Shown here: positions 10,919-23,423 of the stretch, piece by piece | How positions within the stretch are numbered: the stretch's first letter is position 1 | How the letters are laid out: the number at the start of each line of letters is the position of its first letter | From: Rhizoctonia solani | Taxonomy: Eukaryota; Basidiomycota; Agaricomycetes; Cantharellales; Ceratobasidiaceae | Assembly: GCF_016906535.1 (NCBI RefSeq) | Contig: NC_057385.1 | Coordinates: 1,116,001-1,180,000, forward strand | DNA length: 64,000 bases | Reading direction: 5' to 3' | Made by a program: the position numbers and the translations under genes | Notes under the pieces: generated by a model | Seen by the model: only the letters and a program-made list of their open reading frames with translations | Told to the model about the DNA's origin: nothing | Databases searched by the model: none

Positions 10919-13756
10919 ATGGCAGAGCAATCATTTGGATACTACCCGCATCCCTCCAGCTTCGACTCATTCTCAAGTCTTCAGTATAATCAATCGCCCT
11001 ATGATACTGGATATATTGGTCATGACAACAACCCATTTGCTGACACCAACTTTGTGGGTACTCAGCCGACTCCTCAGGACGATGCTCCCAGCTGGTCGGG
11101 CTCTTTTTCTACTCCCCAGACGGACGGAATAGCATTCCAGCGACGGGGTGCAGTGTCAGATGCCGTCCCTGATCAAGCAAGTCCAGAAGCGAGTAATGAT
11201 TCAGTACCTAAGGGCCTTCGAATTGACACAAGTTGCGGTAGCGGCAACCTTGACCAACATCACGTGCAAGAGGTATGTCTTAGCTTCTCAATCTTCAAAC
11301 ATGAGTCTGGTTTCTGGTGTGGTCGGCTTGTTGAGTGGCCAAGGACCATAGTGGAGCGAACCTATGGGGGTGGGATTGGCTCAGAGACATGGTCTACGCT
11401 TTGGCAGTACTAGCGTTTATTAGCTAGCCGAGATGATACGCTGGACCGGATGGTGTATTCCATATCACCGAGCTCAATCATTGCCATTGTTATGCTATGC
11501 GTCGCCACACCGTGGCTTCCTTAGTTCTGGTGCTGTTGCCTGATTCAGGGGGCAGACTCCACGGACCTTTCGCTATATCCAATCTGTCTGCTCTTTTGGG
11601 ATTGTTTGCTTTCGTTATGACACAGCCAAAGCACCGTGCTAACAAGCATTTACGATTCTACTTAAGCAGGCCGCCACGAATCTCGGCTCGCCAGTAAACA
11701 TTCGGCCCCAGCATCTGAACTCCGCCACCACTCCCACTTCATTCCCGTCTAGTCTGAACACTTACGAAACCTCCACGCCACCAACGACCTTGGACATGAA
11801 CCACCAACGAGGCACTCTGCCTCTGTCTCTCGCAATGCCGCAGAATTCACCGTATTACATCAGTCACCAAGGGATGTACGAGAATCAGCAGCTATCGCAC
11901 CCGCATTCTGCTCATCCTGGCCGACCTAACCAACAGCCATCGATGCAAGATCAATGTCATTATGGGCCTTCAAGTTCACCGCAGCTTCACATGCATTCAT
12001 TGTCCGCACCGCCTTACGGACCGCCAACTCAAAATGGGTTTTCGATTCCCTATACCCCTTCCTCCATCGCCTCTAGCTCCGTTCGGTCCGTTTCTCCCGC
12101 CAGTACGGCTGCCACCAGCGCCCAACCTTTGGATTTCTCTGCCTATGCTTCCCCAGTAGGAGAACATGACACTGGCGCAGGTGAATGCATCGTGCCTGTC
12201 CCATCACTATCAACATTAACCTTTGTGAATGGTTCACCTCATTCTTCCGCAGTCTCCGTACATCTTTCTGCAACGCATCAATCAAACTCATTGGTGACCA
12301 GCGGTCATTCACATCCGTCGATTGCTCGATCTTCCACGGTGGCACCGCGCCCGGGTAATAATCATACTGGGTCTCCTATCAGGCGACGTGCAAACAAGCA
12401 ACGGTTAGACGATGCGCGCCGAAAGGAAATCTGTTCTTATGCTCGCGATCGGCCAAAAGCAAGGCAGGAAGATATTGCGATCAAGTATGGTGTGGAGCGC
12501 AGTACTATTAGCAAGATCCTCAAACACAAAGACAAATGGTTATCTTTGGACACGAACCCGAGGAAATCCATACCGGTGAAGCATAGGTGAGTTACTTTAG
12601 CCCGGTGCGCCTTCCCCTCGGCTGAACGGCCAGCCCTCCTGTATGCATTAGACCTTCCAAATTCCCTGAAATCGAGACCGAGCTACTCAAGTGGGTCAGG
12701 CAGTGCCAGGAGAATGGTACCAATATTACCGATACCCGCATCAAGGCCAAGGCCAAGGAGTGTGCTGCGGAAATCGGTTTGCCGGAGGGAAAGTTCAAAG
12801 CGTCGAGCGGGTGGATTGAGAATTTTAAGCTTCGCAATAGCCTCACACGGCGGTCCCAGGATGAGCGAGACCCATCCCCTCAGCATGAATCAGGTGAAGA
12901 CCTCGAGCAGATGGACGAAGATGAAACCATGCCAACATCGGCCTCTCAGACAACACAGCTCGAGGACAGCGATAGCCACAACGCCGATAGAGTTGAACAG
13001 AATTCATTCAATTCTATGACAACTGTCTCAACTGACCTGGACCATGGTCTGATGTCTCAGGACAACTCGTTCTCAACATTCTCGACTGACCCAATGTCCA
13101 ACGCTACTCAGGACCTCAGCGCATTTCAGTCAAACACCCCTCTGTCTTCTGCCGTTTCTTCATTTGCTTCCTCTCCGTCCGCGACGCGACCCCAACGCGC
13201 GCTGAATGACGGTGGTCTGAGATCCCGGGCACACTCGCACTCGGTTGCCATGAGGGCCGTGGGGCCGGCAAGCTCACCTCAAGTTGGTGTTTGTTCGATT
13301 CAGCCGATGTCTCCAGTGAGACTTGACATGAGGTTTGCTGGCACTCCTACGAGCGCCGCCATTCCTCGTTTCCCCAGCCCCTTGTCTGCGTCTACTTCGG
13401 TATCTGGCAACGGATTGGCTATGGCTCATAACGCTCGATACTCCCCTATATCTCAAAAGCACTCGCGTCACCCAAGTGATGCTTCTGCGTTCAGTTATGA
13501 TGTTGCATCGCAAGCGTCCACGGACATATCTAGTATTGGGTCTTCGTTATTCGATGCTCCATCACCTCATCAGACGCTTGAAGCCCTTGACATGGTCCTC
13601 AAGTACCTCGAGCAACCGCAGACCGCTGGAATCGCTTCTCAATTGGATTGTAGGACCTTTATTGCGGTCAGGGACCGACTGGCAGAGCGCCTTGTTCAAT
13701 CTCTACCTGCGTCATCCGACTCGGAACCTCTCGGTCTCGACGGCGGCCTAGCCTGA
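10919..13756 (+). CDS. CENP-B/Psq-type helix-turn-helix DNA-binding protein
   Basis: Likely nuclear DNA-binding protein related to CENP-B, fission-yeast Abp1/Cbh and the DNA-binding halves of pogo/Tc5 transposases. Three exons (10919-11272, 11670-12586, 12652-13756) sum to 2376 nt, 791 aa. Residues 1-400 are Ser/Pro/Gln-rich and disordered. A Psq-like helix-turn-helix lies at about 12385-12580 (RRKEICSYARDRPKARQEDI, then YGVERSTISKILK). A CENPB-type HTH follows at about 12660-12840, with LLKWVRQCQENGTNITDTRI, then WIENFKLRN. The C-terminal 300 residues are Ser/Thr-rich with acidic patches. No DDE transposase catalytic domain follows, so this looks like a host regulator. The start at 10919 has a strong context (ACCATGG); an in-frame ATG at 10835 would add 28 residues. 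The first intron (397 nt) is unusually long here. Confidence 0.85.
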
Positions 13757-15004
13757 CGTTTCTCGGATATCGTAACAGAATACACGTGTTGCCGAAAAGT
13801 GTGGACTTCTTTGTTGATTTGGGCGGCTGCGGTGGCCATTTTTCTTGTGTAAATCAGTCTGTTCGGTGCACCTGTTGCCTCGTACTGCTGCATTGCTAAC
13901 GACTTTTTCTCTTTTCTATATGCTACTATGACATGCTTTTTTTCTACCCCTTCTGTCAATCCCCACGGTCCCTCACTCTCTCTAACGCATCATCTATTTG
14001 AATTCGCATGCTACCTCATCTCTCTTGTCAATCTCTGGTTCTCAATTTGTTTAGCTATGCACTTGTAATGCCTGTAATGGTAGACGACTAAAGTCGCAAT
14101 CAATCTCATGATTTTCTGGAATTTTTTTAGTTACGATTCTCAACCAAAAACCAAACCAATGGCTTGCTGCAGATCCCAAGAAAATGGCGCATATAGCCTT
14201 TGAATTGAAAAGGTGGAGCCTAGGTCCACATGGAACTATGCCGCGCTCTTGCTTTGTTCTGTACATATGCTCCCTAACCCATGTCTATTAACTCAAAGGC
14301 AAAGGGTAACCAGAGCTTAGAGTTTCTTGCGATCGCACATCCGTCGATGGCCGGTTCGCGCTCACGTCTCGCGCGGCTCACAAGCAATAGCCGAAAATGC
14401 CTTCTTTTTTGGTAGCACTGCCACGCTGAACAAAGGAGTGGTTGGAACCCAACGGGATCTGTGGAAATCAACCCCAGCGCCTTAGCCACTCGAAGATCAA
14501 GTTTAGGGGCATCATGAAGCGCCCCTTTTCTGAGCAGCTGAAACACAGGGGAGACAGGATACTGCCACTGATCCTGGGAACCAAATTAGAGAAGAATTTG
14601 GGTGGCAAACCGCGAAGAAATTATGTTTCCTTTGTTACCTCGAAATACGTATAATTAGCAGACACACCAGGAATACGTAGTACACATGCGCTAGTAAGCT
14701 GGGGGGCTCCAGGAGTATCGGGCTCCCAGGTGCTTCATTGAAAAAACACTATCACGGTAAAATCAAAGCCCCTGGTGCATGAGACAGTTTCTTTGCTAGC
14801 TCTGCCTAATAACCAACATTTATGTAACTTATATAACTGGTCAATTTTATGATTCGAGGTTGCGGTGCTCTTCATGGCGGCCGCTGGCCTTTACGACCAT
14901 TCACACGGGTGCACCATCAATATCAAAAGTATGTTTGAGTTATGTGTTAAAATATAGATTGCGTAGCTTTCGGTACAATCAACCAAGTGAAAAATTATTA
15001 CGTG
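13757..15004. other. Convergent intergenic region
   Basis: This lies between the HTH gene and the convergent GST gene. The first few hundred bases are T-rich and suit a 3' untranslated region. The short frames at 14274-14654 have no recognisable motif. I see no gene here. Confidence 0.55.
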
Positions 15005-15916
15005 TTAAGTGCTCGACTTTTCTTTGAGAGCCTCTTGCACACGCGCTTTGATCCTTTCAAGATACTTGTCCTGTATGAACGCTCAGTATCGGTTGCTTAA
15101 TACGCCATATTTCACTCACTTCCGGGAAGCTCTTCTTCACTGTTTCCCTCGCTAACAGCGCTTGCGCATACTTTGACAGAGTATTAAAGCGTTCGCTCTT
15201 GAAGATCTCGTCGTATATCTTTGATCCCACGCCTGTTTCAAAGCCTCCAACATCATTTCTCAGATGAGAATCGAGTCTAGCTAAGAATGGAGCGACGGCC
15301 ACATCTGCAATGTTAAGTTTGTCTCCTCCTAGGAATGGCTTGGCATGTAGTTCGAGTTGCTCTTGGAACGCGAGCAGGGCACTGTATAACCCATCCGGGG
15401 ATTCGCCTTTCCACGTCACCGCGAAGAAGGCCGGTAATGCTTTAGTACTGAAGAGATCAATTATAAACCTTGCTTGTGCACGCTCGACTGGGTTGGTGGA
15501 TAGCAGACCAGAGTTTGGGTATAAGTCAGCGATGAACTCGAGGAGAACGAGCGATTCCGCAAGCTTGATGGATTCAGGAGATGGATTCGCTGGGTCAACT
15601 TTGGGCCCTCCATAGGCGATAGCGGGGACTATAAATATAAACCGGTGAGTATATTGACTGGGATCGACAATTTGCAGCTGCTGGTTGACACACCCTTGCT
15701 GGCCGGATTGACCTTGGGCGCATACCAATCAGGTTTATTCGCCAAATCGATCTCGTATAAAGTATAATCGGCCTTTGCCTCCTGTAGGGCGATCACCGTC
15801 CGTTGGGCAAACGGGCAGATCTTTCCAAGATTATCGAGGTAGGTAAGTAATGTCGAATGAATTTGATTAACTTATGTGCTAACCTCGGATGAATAGAGTG
15901 TGAGTGTCTCTGGCAT
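15005..15916 (-). CDS. Glutathione S-transferase, omega-like, cysteine active site
   Basis: Cytosolic GST of the omega/GTO-like kind, which act as thiol transferases, dehydroascorbate reductases or glutathionyl reductases. Exons join as MPETLTLYSSE, then ICPFAQRTVIAL, then NPASKVPAIAYGGP. The N-terminal thioredoxin fold carries CPFAQR, where the Cys is the usual catalytic residue of omega GSTs, and the VPA cis-proline that binds glutathione. The helical C-terminal domain follows (about residue 90 on), containing LNIADVAVAPFLARLD. The gene ends with a short last exon DKYLERIKARVQEAL after a 49-nt intron. Three introns interrupt it. It is divergently oriented to Borealin, about 780 nt away. Substrate is not predictable from sequence. 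Confidence 0.9.
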
Positions 15917-16693
15917 AGTTTCAGGTAGCTTTAATATTGAGTCGAGTCAAAGGCAGAGTTTGGCGTGAAAGAATGAATCTGACCTTCTCCTGGGTACTAC
16001 TATTTATGCGATTAATTTGGAAGAAGCTGAAGCGGGGCTGTCATATTTGTTCGTCATCCTTCATAGATATTGCTCATACATTCTTAGTAAGATGAACAAG
16101 TAGTCTCGGCGCTCGGCTTGATGGATGAACAAACTCCCGCGATACGATGAATAATAACCTGGCACTCATCGGGCGATGGTTGATGGTATATGATTAAACG
16201 TACAGCTCGCGGTAGACGTGCCCCTTCCGACCAATGACAATAGTGATGTATAGGATCGATAGGCGACATGAAGCTACGAGCAAACGGGTTAGCTTGACAC
16301 ACCAAGGTCTTACTTTTAGGTATAATCGGGATCAGAATGGGGTACTTTAAGCTTAGGACAGGTGTAGATAGTTTCCTTGTTCAACAAGGTGCCAATATAC
16401 TTCTGGTTTAGCATAACACCCAGCCCTCAAATACCCATAAATGGATGAGAAATTGAGATTGGCTTCGAAGCCAAGTCTCTTCTTGCCGTAGGCTTTCATA
16501 CCCAATAATTTAAAATTTCAAGTCATTAATTCCTTCCAAAGTGAGTTCAGTCTGGTCGGGAATTGTTTGAGTGTTGATCCTGATTCCGAGCGAACTTCCG
16601 AGGTAAGTTGAAATTCTGTCTTCAGTCACGTGGGTCGAGGCTTCACAACAACCAGCCGACCATTCCCCAAGCGCCTTGGCTTACCAGCCGCCA
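15917..16693. other. Divergent intergenic region between GST and Borealin
   Basis: It contains the upstream regions of both genes. A 73-codon minus-strand frame at 16084-16305 has no motif and is not called. A CACGTG site lies at 16626-16631 close to the Borealin start. Nothing else was seen. Confidence 0.5.
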
Positions 16694-18302
16694 ATGCCCG
16701 TGCTAGTTATACAAAACGACGCTTTGGCATCGAATATGGAGAGGAAGAATACGGAACACTATACACCGGGTGCGGCCGCCGCACAAAGCGGTGCATCAAC
16801 GAAACCCACTCGAAGGTTTACAGAGGAGGAGAAGGCGCAATTGTTGGAGAATTTCGACCTAGAAGGTGGGCATTAACCTTGTATGATTGATGTGGTTGCT
16901 AATAGTCTGTTCGTGGTAGTCGCGGATCGAGTTGCACGTATGCGAACCAATGTTACCGACATTCTTGAACGTTTCTTAATCCGACAGGAGAACGAAGTTA
17001 CTCGAATACCACGTGCACTGCGATCTTTGACTGTTGGGGAATTTGCAGATAAATATAATGGGTCTATTTCAGAATGCTTGCAAGGCATGGCCCAGGCGCG
17101 ACTAGAGTCCACCGGAGATGCAGATCTTGCGGGGGGCAAGCGGTATGTTCAGTTACCTAGGTGGTGATATCCGTTGATGTTCACTTTCACTTTCTTCCCG
17201 CTCAGAAAATGGCAGGCATCACAAAATACAGAAACTGCTGCCGTCCCTGATAAAGAAGGGTCGAGAGCACCCAAAGCTGGTATGTATCTTGACCGATATG
17301 CTGGCACGTATATCTAATAGTATTTCGTAGCCCGCAAAGTCGCGCCGCCGTCATCTGCTGTGCGTCGTATTGTCCCAGCCGGTTCCCGGACACCGTCCGC
17401 CAACCGTACCCTCCACTCGAATCCCAACCCCAACCCCAATCCTACACCATCCCGTCCTCGACTCAACGCCACACCTCTCCGCAAAGCTCCTGCCTTGTCC
17501 CGGACAACCACTGTACCAGCCTCGCCTTTCCGAGGAGGCCCTAGTGGGACTCAGCCTGGATACAATGCTACAACACGCTCTGTGTCCCAGCCGGTTATAC
17601 CTACCGCATCTACGAAGCCTCCAACAAGCGCAACATTCGCACCGGTCATGCCACCATCTGCTCCCCTTACCCTAGGCGACCGAGACGAGGCGAACAGATG
17701 CTTAGTATCAACGGTAGTCCACTAGCCAACCCCTTGGATCCCGATTATGACGTGTAAGTGGTTCCTCTTAAATCAAAGGTCTATTAAACGTATTTCTAAA
17801 CGTATTATAGTGCACATGATGATCGACTAAACTTGGATAGCGGAAAAGGTCGACGATCGCCCAAAGCTAAGCCCAACCATCTTTCAAAGCAAGGATCGTC
17901 TATTCGCGTTAGGCCCAACAATTCTCGATCTACTACTTCACTCGCATACGCCATCCATCTGCCAGTTCCACATCGACGCTAGTCTCATACGATGTTCCCT
18001 CTTCTACTTCATCAACTCTCAATTCACAACACTCCGCCAAGCACCTCACGTCTGCGCCCTCCACTTCGCAATCACAACTTGATATACCCCGGACGCCGTC
18101 TAAAATCCGCCGCACCGCTTCCGCGCTTGTCATGCTACCTACCACAAGTGGCGAGGTATTGGAGCTCGACCCACTGGTAGCAAGTCCGGGTGCCGTGGAT
18201 GCTTTAGAAGGTATATCGGATAGTGCAAAGAAAATGGCCAAGGAGGAAATGGTGCGATTCGTCACCGAGGCTGTCGCAAAATGGAACGTCAAAATTAGTT
18301 AG
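16694..18302 (+). CDS. Borealin-like chromosomal passenger complex subunit (Nbl1 domain)
   Basis: Borealin/Nbl1 binds INCENP and Survivin and targets Aurora B to centromeres and the midzone. The N-terminal Nbl1-type region reads FTEEEKAQLLENFDLE, spliced to VADRVARMRTNVTDIL, then RIPRALRSLTVGEFADKY. This is the helical part that joins the INCENP-Survivin bundle. A basic, Pro/Ser-rich middle follows with NPNPNPNP repeats, then MLSINGSPLANP. The C-terminal piece has RTASALVMLPTTSGEVLELD and DALEGISDSAKKMAKEEMV, as in fungal Borealins. The reading frame changes twice (about 17645-17700 and 17895-17980). Phase-compatible introns with weak donors could explain both (GTCATG..GAACAG 53 nt; GTCTAT..TGCCAG 68 nt), but single missing bases explain them as well. 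I therefore give the span, not an exact exon set. Confidence 0.82.
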
Positions 18303-21300
18303 GGCTCACGTGTGCACGACGGTGATGATATTTCGATGTTGGATTGTTTGCTTCATTACATTTGTGTGCTTGTTTATAGTTTTGAAGACATTACTGTACC
18401 AGTTTGTCAGTGTTATCCCATTCGATTGGTTCTTGTTCATGATTTCCATGCCTGGTGCAGCTGATTCCGCTTGTTACACCTTTCCGATCCTCCAAATCAT
18501 GGCACCTTATGTTATGCTCCTCGACAAATATGCTAGCCATATTTTATGTTAATTCCAACTTATTAGCTTTTACATGGATTCTGTTGGCTTCTGTGTGCGT
18601 GTACAATAACCTATTGGCTAGCCCATCGTTGGTATTGATTACGAACAATAAGCCCCCGGTTCACACTCGGATAATATTAATATTCAGCTCATTGGATCAA
18701 TCTAGAGTTTTTGCGACCTTATCCATCAACCGAGTCTATGGTCATGCCAGGAGTCTGTTCAAAGGTAACACTCTACTTGTGTGATATCCTATTCAAATTA
18801 CAATTGCCTCCTCATGGGATCTTGCGTTCAGGTTGTCAGATGGGCTCACATCCCAAGTGCACACAGTTCTCCTGAAGCTTGACTTTTCAATGTTCTGGCG
18901 CTAGCTACAGCCCAACCTACAAGTGTAGGAGAGGAGTACTAGCTGGAAGCTTATACGGGTAACCCCGCGTTGTGTGTATTCAAACAAAATGCCAGCACTT
19001 GCTCTCCTCCAGGAATTCAGCCCGAGGTTCCCACTCGAGGCTAAACAGAAAGACGACATGCCTGGCATTATTCGCGCACTAGATCAACAACTTTGCCTGG
19101 GCCTCAGAAATGTGTCTCCGCCGGAGAAATGCGATTCGATCATGGTTGGTCTGTGTGGTTTACACGGGATTGGTGGAGTCGCTTTTAGGATGGTTACCAT
19201 ATGCATCTGCAAATATGACTTACGTACCCACTTCAAAGCTGGTCAACTCGGCTTTCAAGTTTCCTTAATCCTCAAAACCTATAAAACTCATGTGTCCAGG
19301 GTACTAGGTCCAAGGTCCTTTCGGAGATTCTGTTCAGTTTTCATGCGCATCCCATGAGGTGGACTGTTTCCAACAGGTCAAACACTTTGTTATGCATTTG
19401 TGCGGTGGCTGTCGCGAGCATTTCAAGGGCCGAGGCCTCAAGCGTTCCTCTCTAGCCTTTTCCCCGTGCTGGAGGCTGTATCTACATAAACGGCCAGCTC
19501 CCAATTACCTGGGCCAGGTTTCAGATCTCAGCATGTGGTTACGGGTGTTGAAAAGGCTCGAAGAGTAGTATCCAATGTCTGTCTATGCTGCTAGTGTTTC
19601 TAAGATCGAATATAATGTCACACTGAGAACTAGCTTTTAGGTATGGTTTGACGATATGAGATGCAGGAGTTCATCGGAAAACGTTCGAGCGTGTTGCAGT
19701 GCATAAGCTCTACAAAAAAGCAGCCGATATACAAAGACTTGTCTCCTACATACCAAGAAAGTTGAGGGTTGAAGCGAGAAACCTTGCGCATCTAGTTTTG
19801 AGAACAATAACCCTTTATGTGTCGGACATATAGTAGGTCTGACTCTATTCGACAATACCAGATTTTCCGGGCTGAAGGATGGTATGTAGTGTAGTGTACC
19901 TCTATGCTACTATAACAAAGTGCTACTTAGTATCTTAACCCAACAATCTTCCTTGGTGGTATGACATGATGACCTAATAATGCGACCGATGAACCAAAGC
20001 GTTTTTATTCTATCTTTAAATTTATTTTCAGTGACCCAGCAACCGTGACACTCGGCCAGTAGAGAAAAGAGTCGGCCCTGAACCCAGGAAACCTAAACAG
20101 AGACCCGAACAAGAATCTTCAGAGGTTATTTGCTCATCAATGCGTGTAGTAAATATCCCCATGAGAAAGAAACTGTATAGTTCGGGCAGTTGAACCACCT
20201 TACAATAGATCTGGTGATCGGAGTAGCGGAGAAAAGGGTCTAGGCTAGAAAGGAGATCCCCGAGCCTATGATAGACTGAAATTGGGCTGTACACGCTGTA
20301 AGGCTTCAGATGAGTTCGTAAAGACAAGACGTAGTCGAACTAGATTCCTCAGGAATAGCGCTTGTGCTGGGCTATCTGTAACCAAGAGGTTTGGCTCAGT
20401 TCCATGTAAGCTGGGATTTGGCTGGCTAATTCCCCAAATGAAAATGCGTCCAAACACGAGCAGTGTCTTATGTAGTACCTGCCAGCTCGAGCTCTCTAAG
20501 CTGGGGGAACGTTTAAAGCAAGGTTGAAAAGCAAGCACAGTAATCAAAGATTGCTATTCGGGGTTTGTAGAGTGACGCAACTTGGGGAGCTGGCTGTGAA
20601 TTGGCATCCAGTTAGAATACCTGTGTTGAACACCACAAGACCCAAAAAAATGAGCGAGTATTGCTAAGACCTTTCCGGTTTTACTAGCAATTCATCTAGT
20701 CATATAGCTTTACTTGTTGACTTTAAGATGTGCTTAGACTAGTGTGCGATAAATAGGTGGGTCTAACGAGAGCAACTTGGACTTTCAGTTGGCCAATCTG
20801 TTCGTGGGTCCGTGCAAACAAATCCAATGGTAGAGGTTCACAGAGGTAGCTCTCCAGTAATTGTAACTCGTAGGAGTCAGCTAGGCTACGAAACGCAGAG
20901 GTCGATACTAAATGTTGGGCGCCAGTGGCCATGAGAAATTGACTAGGCGACAGCTACCAACTGAGTTGTAAATAGTTGTTAGCCCATGGCCGATCTTTTG
21001 TACTACGCCTTGAGTAGGAGTGTGCATGACAATATATCTTACAACAAAAAACAGCATTCGATTACTTACCACATCATAGCCTTTACCACCCGCTTTCTAC
21101 CCTCAATAACGTAGTCAAGACCTCACCATCTTTTGTTCCTCCATAGGCTCTACCGAGGGCACTAAGTTGAGAGTAGCAAGCTTAAAGTTGACACAGAAGT
21201 GGACTACAGTAACCTCGAGGGTTGGCTAGTGGGAACCATAAAAGATTGGGGCGAATGCGGGTTTAGGAGCCATAGATCACGTGCCCCATCGAGGAGTCAT

Positions 21301-21613
21301 CACTACCTGAATTCCTGCGACGCTTGCAGCTACAGACACGTAGCGATGAGAACGTAACAAACAGATCCCAACGTGTCATCGAATCACGGTACCATTGTGA
21401 GATTTATAATGACGCATACAAGCTGAAATTTCAGCACTCGAGAAAAAAAAAAGTGAACAGCGGGAGGATTATATACACATGCAATCCTCTCATGTAAGCC
21501 TAAGTGGGCTATGGTACATAATAAAAGTCAAGGGGATGGTATAAACAGTTAAAAATACCGTGAATCATATAATAAAACACGGATTTGGATTGGTATGGTG
21601 CTGAGTTTGAGTT
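18303..21613. other. Gene-poor region, 3.3 kb
   Basis: No gene supported. Frames such as 18974-19357 and 20028-20547 overlap on both strands, lack domains and have no intron-exon pattern. An 11-A run lies near 21446. The region may hold decayed or noncoding sequence; I cannot identify transposon termini or RNA genes in it. Confidence 0.5.
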
Positions 21614-23423
21614 TCAGGGCAGAGCAGCTGGCTGGGCCGCACCAGGTGCCTGATCAGGTGCCAGAGCTGGTATAGGAACTGGCGCCTGGGGAGCTGGTTG
21701 GTCCTGTCCTTGAGGCCTTGGGTCACAGTCATGCTGCCCATGCACGGATTAGTGTGTGCTATGCAGGGAGCAGCTAATATCTCACATTGAAACGGGCAGC
21801 ATGTCCCGCATTATGACTCTGTGTGCGGCACTCCCTCCCGTACCAACAAACGGGTGGGTTGGGTGCTTGAGCTACTCGTTTGGGTTAGTCAAGAATATCA
21901 AACAAGGGGGAGCACTCCTACCTGGAGGTGGGACCTCTCCGTTCTCTTTTTTCCGCTCCCAATTCGCCACGAACCCGTTTACCAGGGTGGCTGATATGCA
22001 ATTAGTACAGAAGTAATCACCTTCGTCATGCCCGGCCTCTCGGAGAAGCTCTTGGGTTGCACTGGCGGGGGTAATATTATTGGCAGCTAGTCGATCCAAG
22101 AAACGCTGGCGCTCGGTTTGGTTCCTGAAAAAGTGCGCATGTGTGCGAGATACTTGGCTCCACAATAATTCGGGGTTAAAATCGTTTCCTGTTTCTGTTG
22201 TAAGGTAGGTTGTGAGGGAAAGTAAAAGACATTGAGCTTGTTATATTACCATTGAAGGGGGTGAGGAAGCGATTCGCGATCCTCCATGGACATCCTATTT
22301 GGTCGAATGCCTCGCAAGTGGCATTTCCACATCCTTTACATATCGACTGAGCACGTCCGGGCCAATTACGAGGAAGATAATTTGAGCAACGTATGCATAC
22401 AACATGCTGTTCACAAGCGCGATTGATCTCTGCTTTGAGTTCATCGGTGCTGTGTAAATTGTTTTGTAAGTAAAGGGATATACTGCTGATAGTTTCATAA
22501 GTGGCTCACAAGAGGTGTTCCGTCTCAGGAAGGTTGTGTAGGGCTTCATCGAAAGGGACCCTTTTGTCTCCTCGTCGAGGCTCAGCAATAGGGCGTCGAC
22601 CATTCAGGTATTCTTGAGCCTCAGAGTCTTTTACAGGATCAGTAGGCTCCGGTATTGGTACCGGGCAAGTATATCCAGAGTGGTGCCCTGGTCTGCATGC
22701 CGCACAAGGAAACACAATACGCCCTCCTACTAAAATATCGAACAAGTCTTCGTCTTCCATGCCTTCGTCCTCGTCATCTTCAATAAAATCATCGAAATTG
22801 TCCTCATCTTCTCCGTTATGATCAGGCTGCTGATTCCCAGCCACCGGGGGCGCCACTCCAAAGGGGTAAATTTCTGCTTTATCTACACCTATTTGTTCAG
22901 CGCCCGCAGCCTCGTCTGCCCGTGCACGTTTATGAGGAGGCCGTTTGGATTCGTAGTGGTTTACGATTGCTTGGAGTTGAAATGAATGCCGTCCTGAGGT
23001 GGCCCTTGTTTTGCACAGGGGGCATGTGTCGTTCCTATTGTATGAATGTTTAAGTGAATAGCTTTGATGTGAAAGAAAAAACGACTTGCCGTTGCCACCA
23101 TCCAAGGAGGCAGTCTTTATCGAAGGTATGCAGGCAAGGGATGACCGTGTACGGAGACTCTAGCACACCCAAGCAAATTCCTACGAGAGTATTTCAGTTG
23201 ATAGACATGAATAAAGCTGAAGTTGAGCTTACCGCAGGATATCTCATCATCAATAGAAAATGTTGATATTTGGGACTCCTCTCCGACTCTGTGGTTCCGT
23301 CAATAAGCCTGTCAATTTGACATACATCCGAAACACTCGCCCTTCGTGATCTTCCTCTTCTGGAGAAACATCTCTGGGACGCTTGGAAGGAGCCAGATCT
23401 CCGGTCGTATTCTCATCTGCCAT
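21614..23423 (-). CDS. CHFR-like RING E3 ubiquitin ligase lacking an FHA domain
   Basis: CHFR ubiquitinates mitotic regulators and delays entry into mitosis under stress. Joined exons give a short N-terminus (MADENTTGDLAPSKRP), then a RING: DEISCGICLGVL, PCLHTFDKDCLLGWW, NDTCPLCK. An acidic stretch follows (DNFDDFIEDDEDEGMEDED), then the cysteine-rich region (FPCAACRPGHHSGYTC, QHVVCIRCSNYLP, CKGCGNATC). The C-terminus CWYGRECRTQSHNAGHAARF, then NHDC, matches the poly(ADP-ribose)-binding zinc-finger-like tail of animal CHFR. A Pro/Ala/Gln-rich end follows. No FHA domain precedes the RING, unlike animal CHFR. The fifth RING zinc ligand is Asp (HTFD), not Cys. About seven exons. The start at 23423 lies 142 nt from the divergent TPR gene. 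Confidence 0.88.

Noticed and set aside
17365..17680. Second, overlapping plus-strand frame (His/Leu/Pro-rich) in Borealin
   Set aside because: It is the off-frame reading of the Pro-rich middle; neither Borealin conserved end block is in it.
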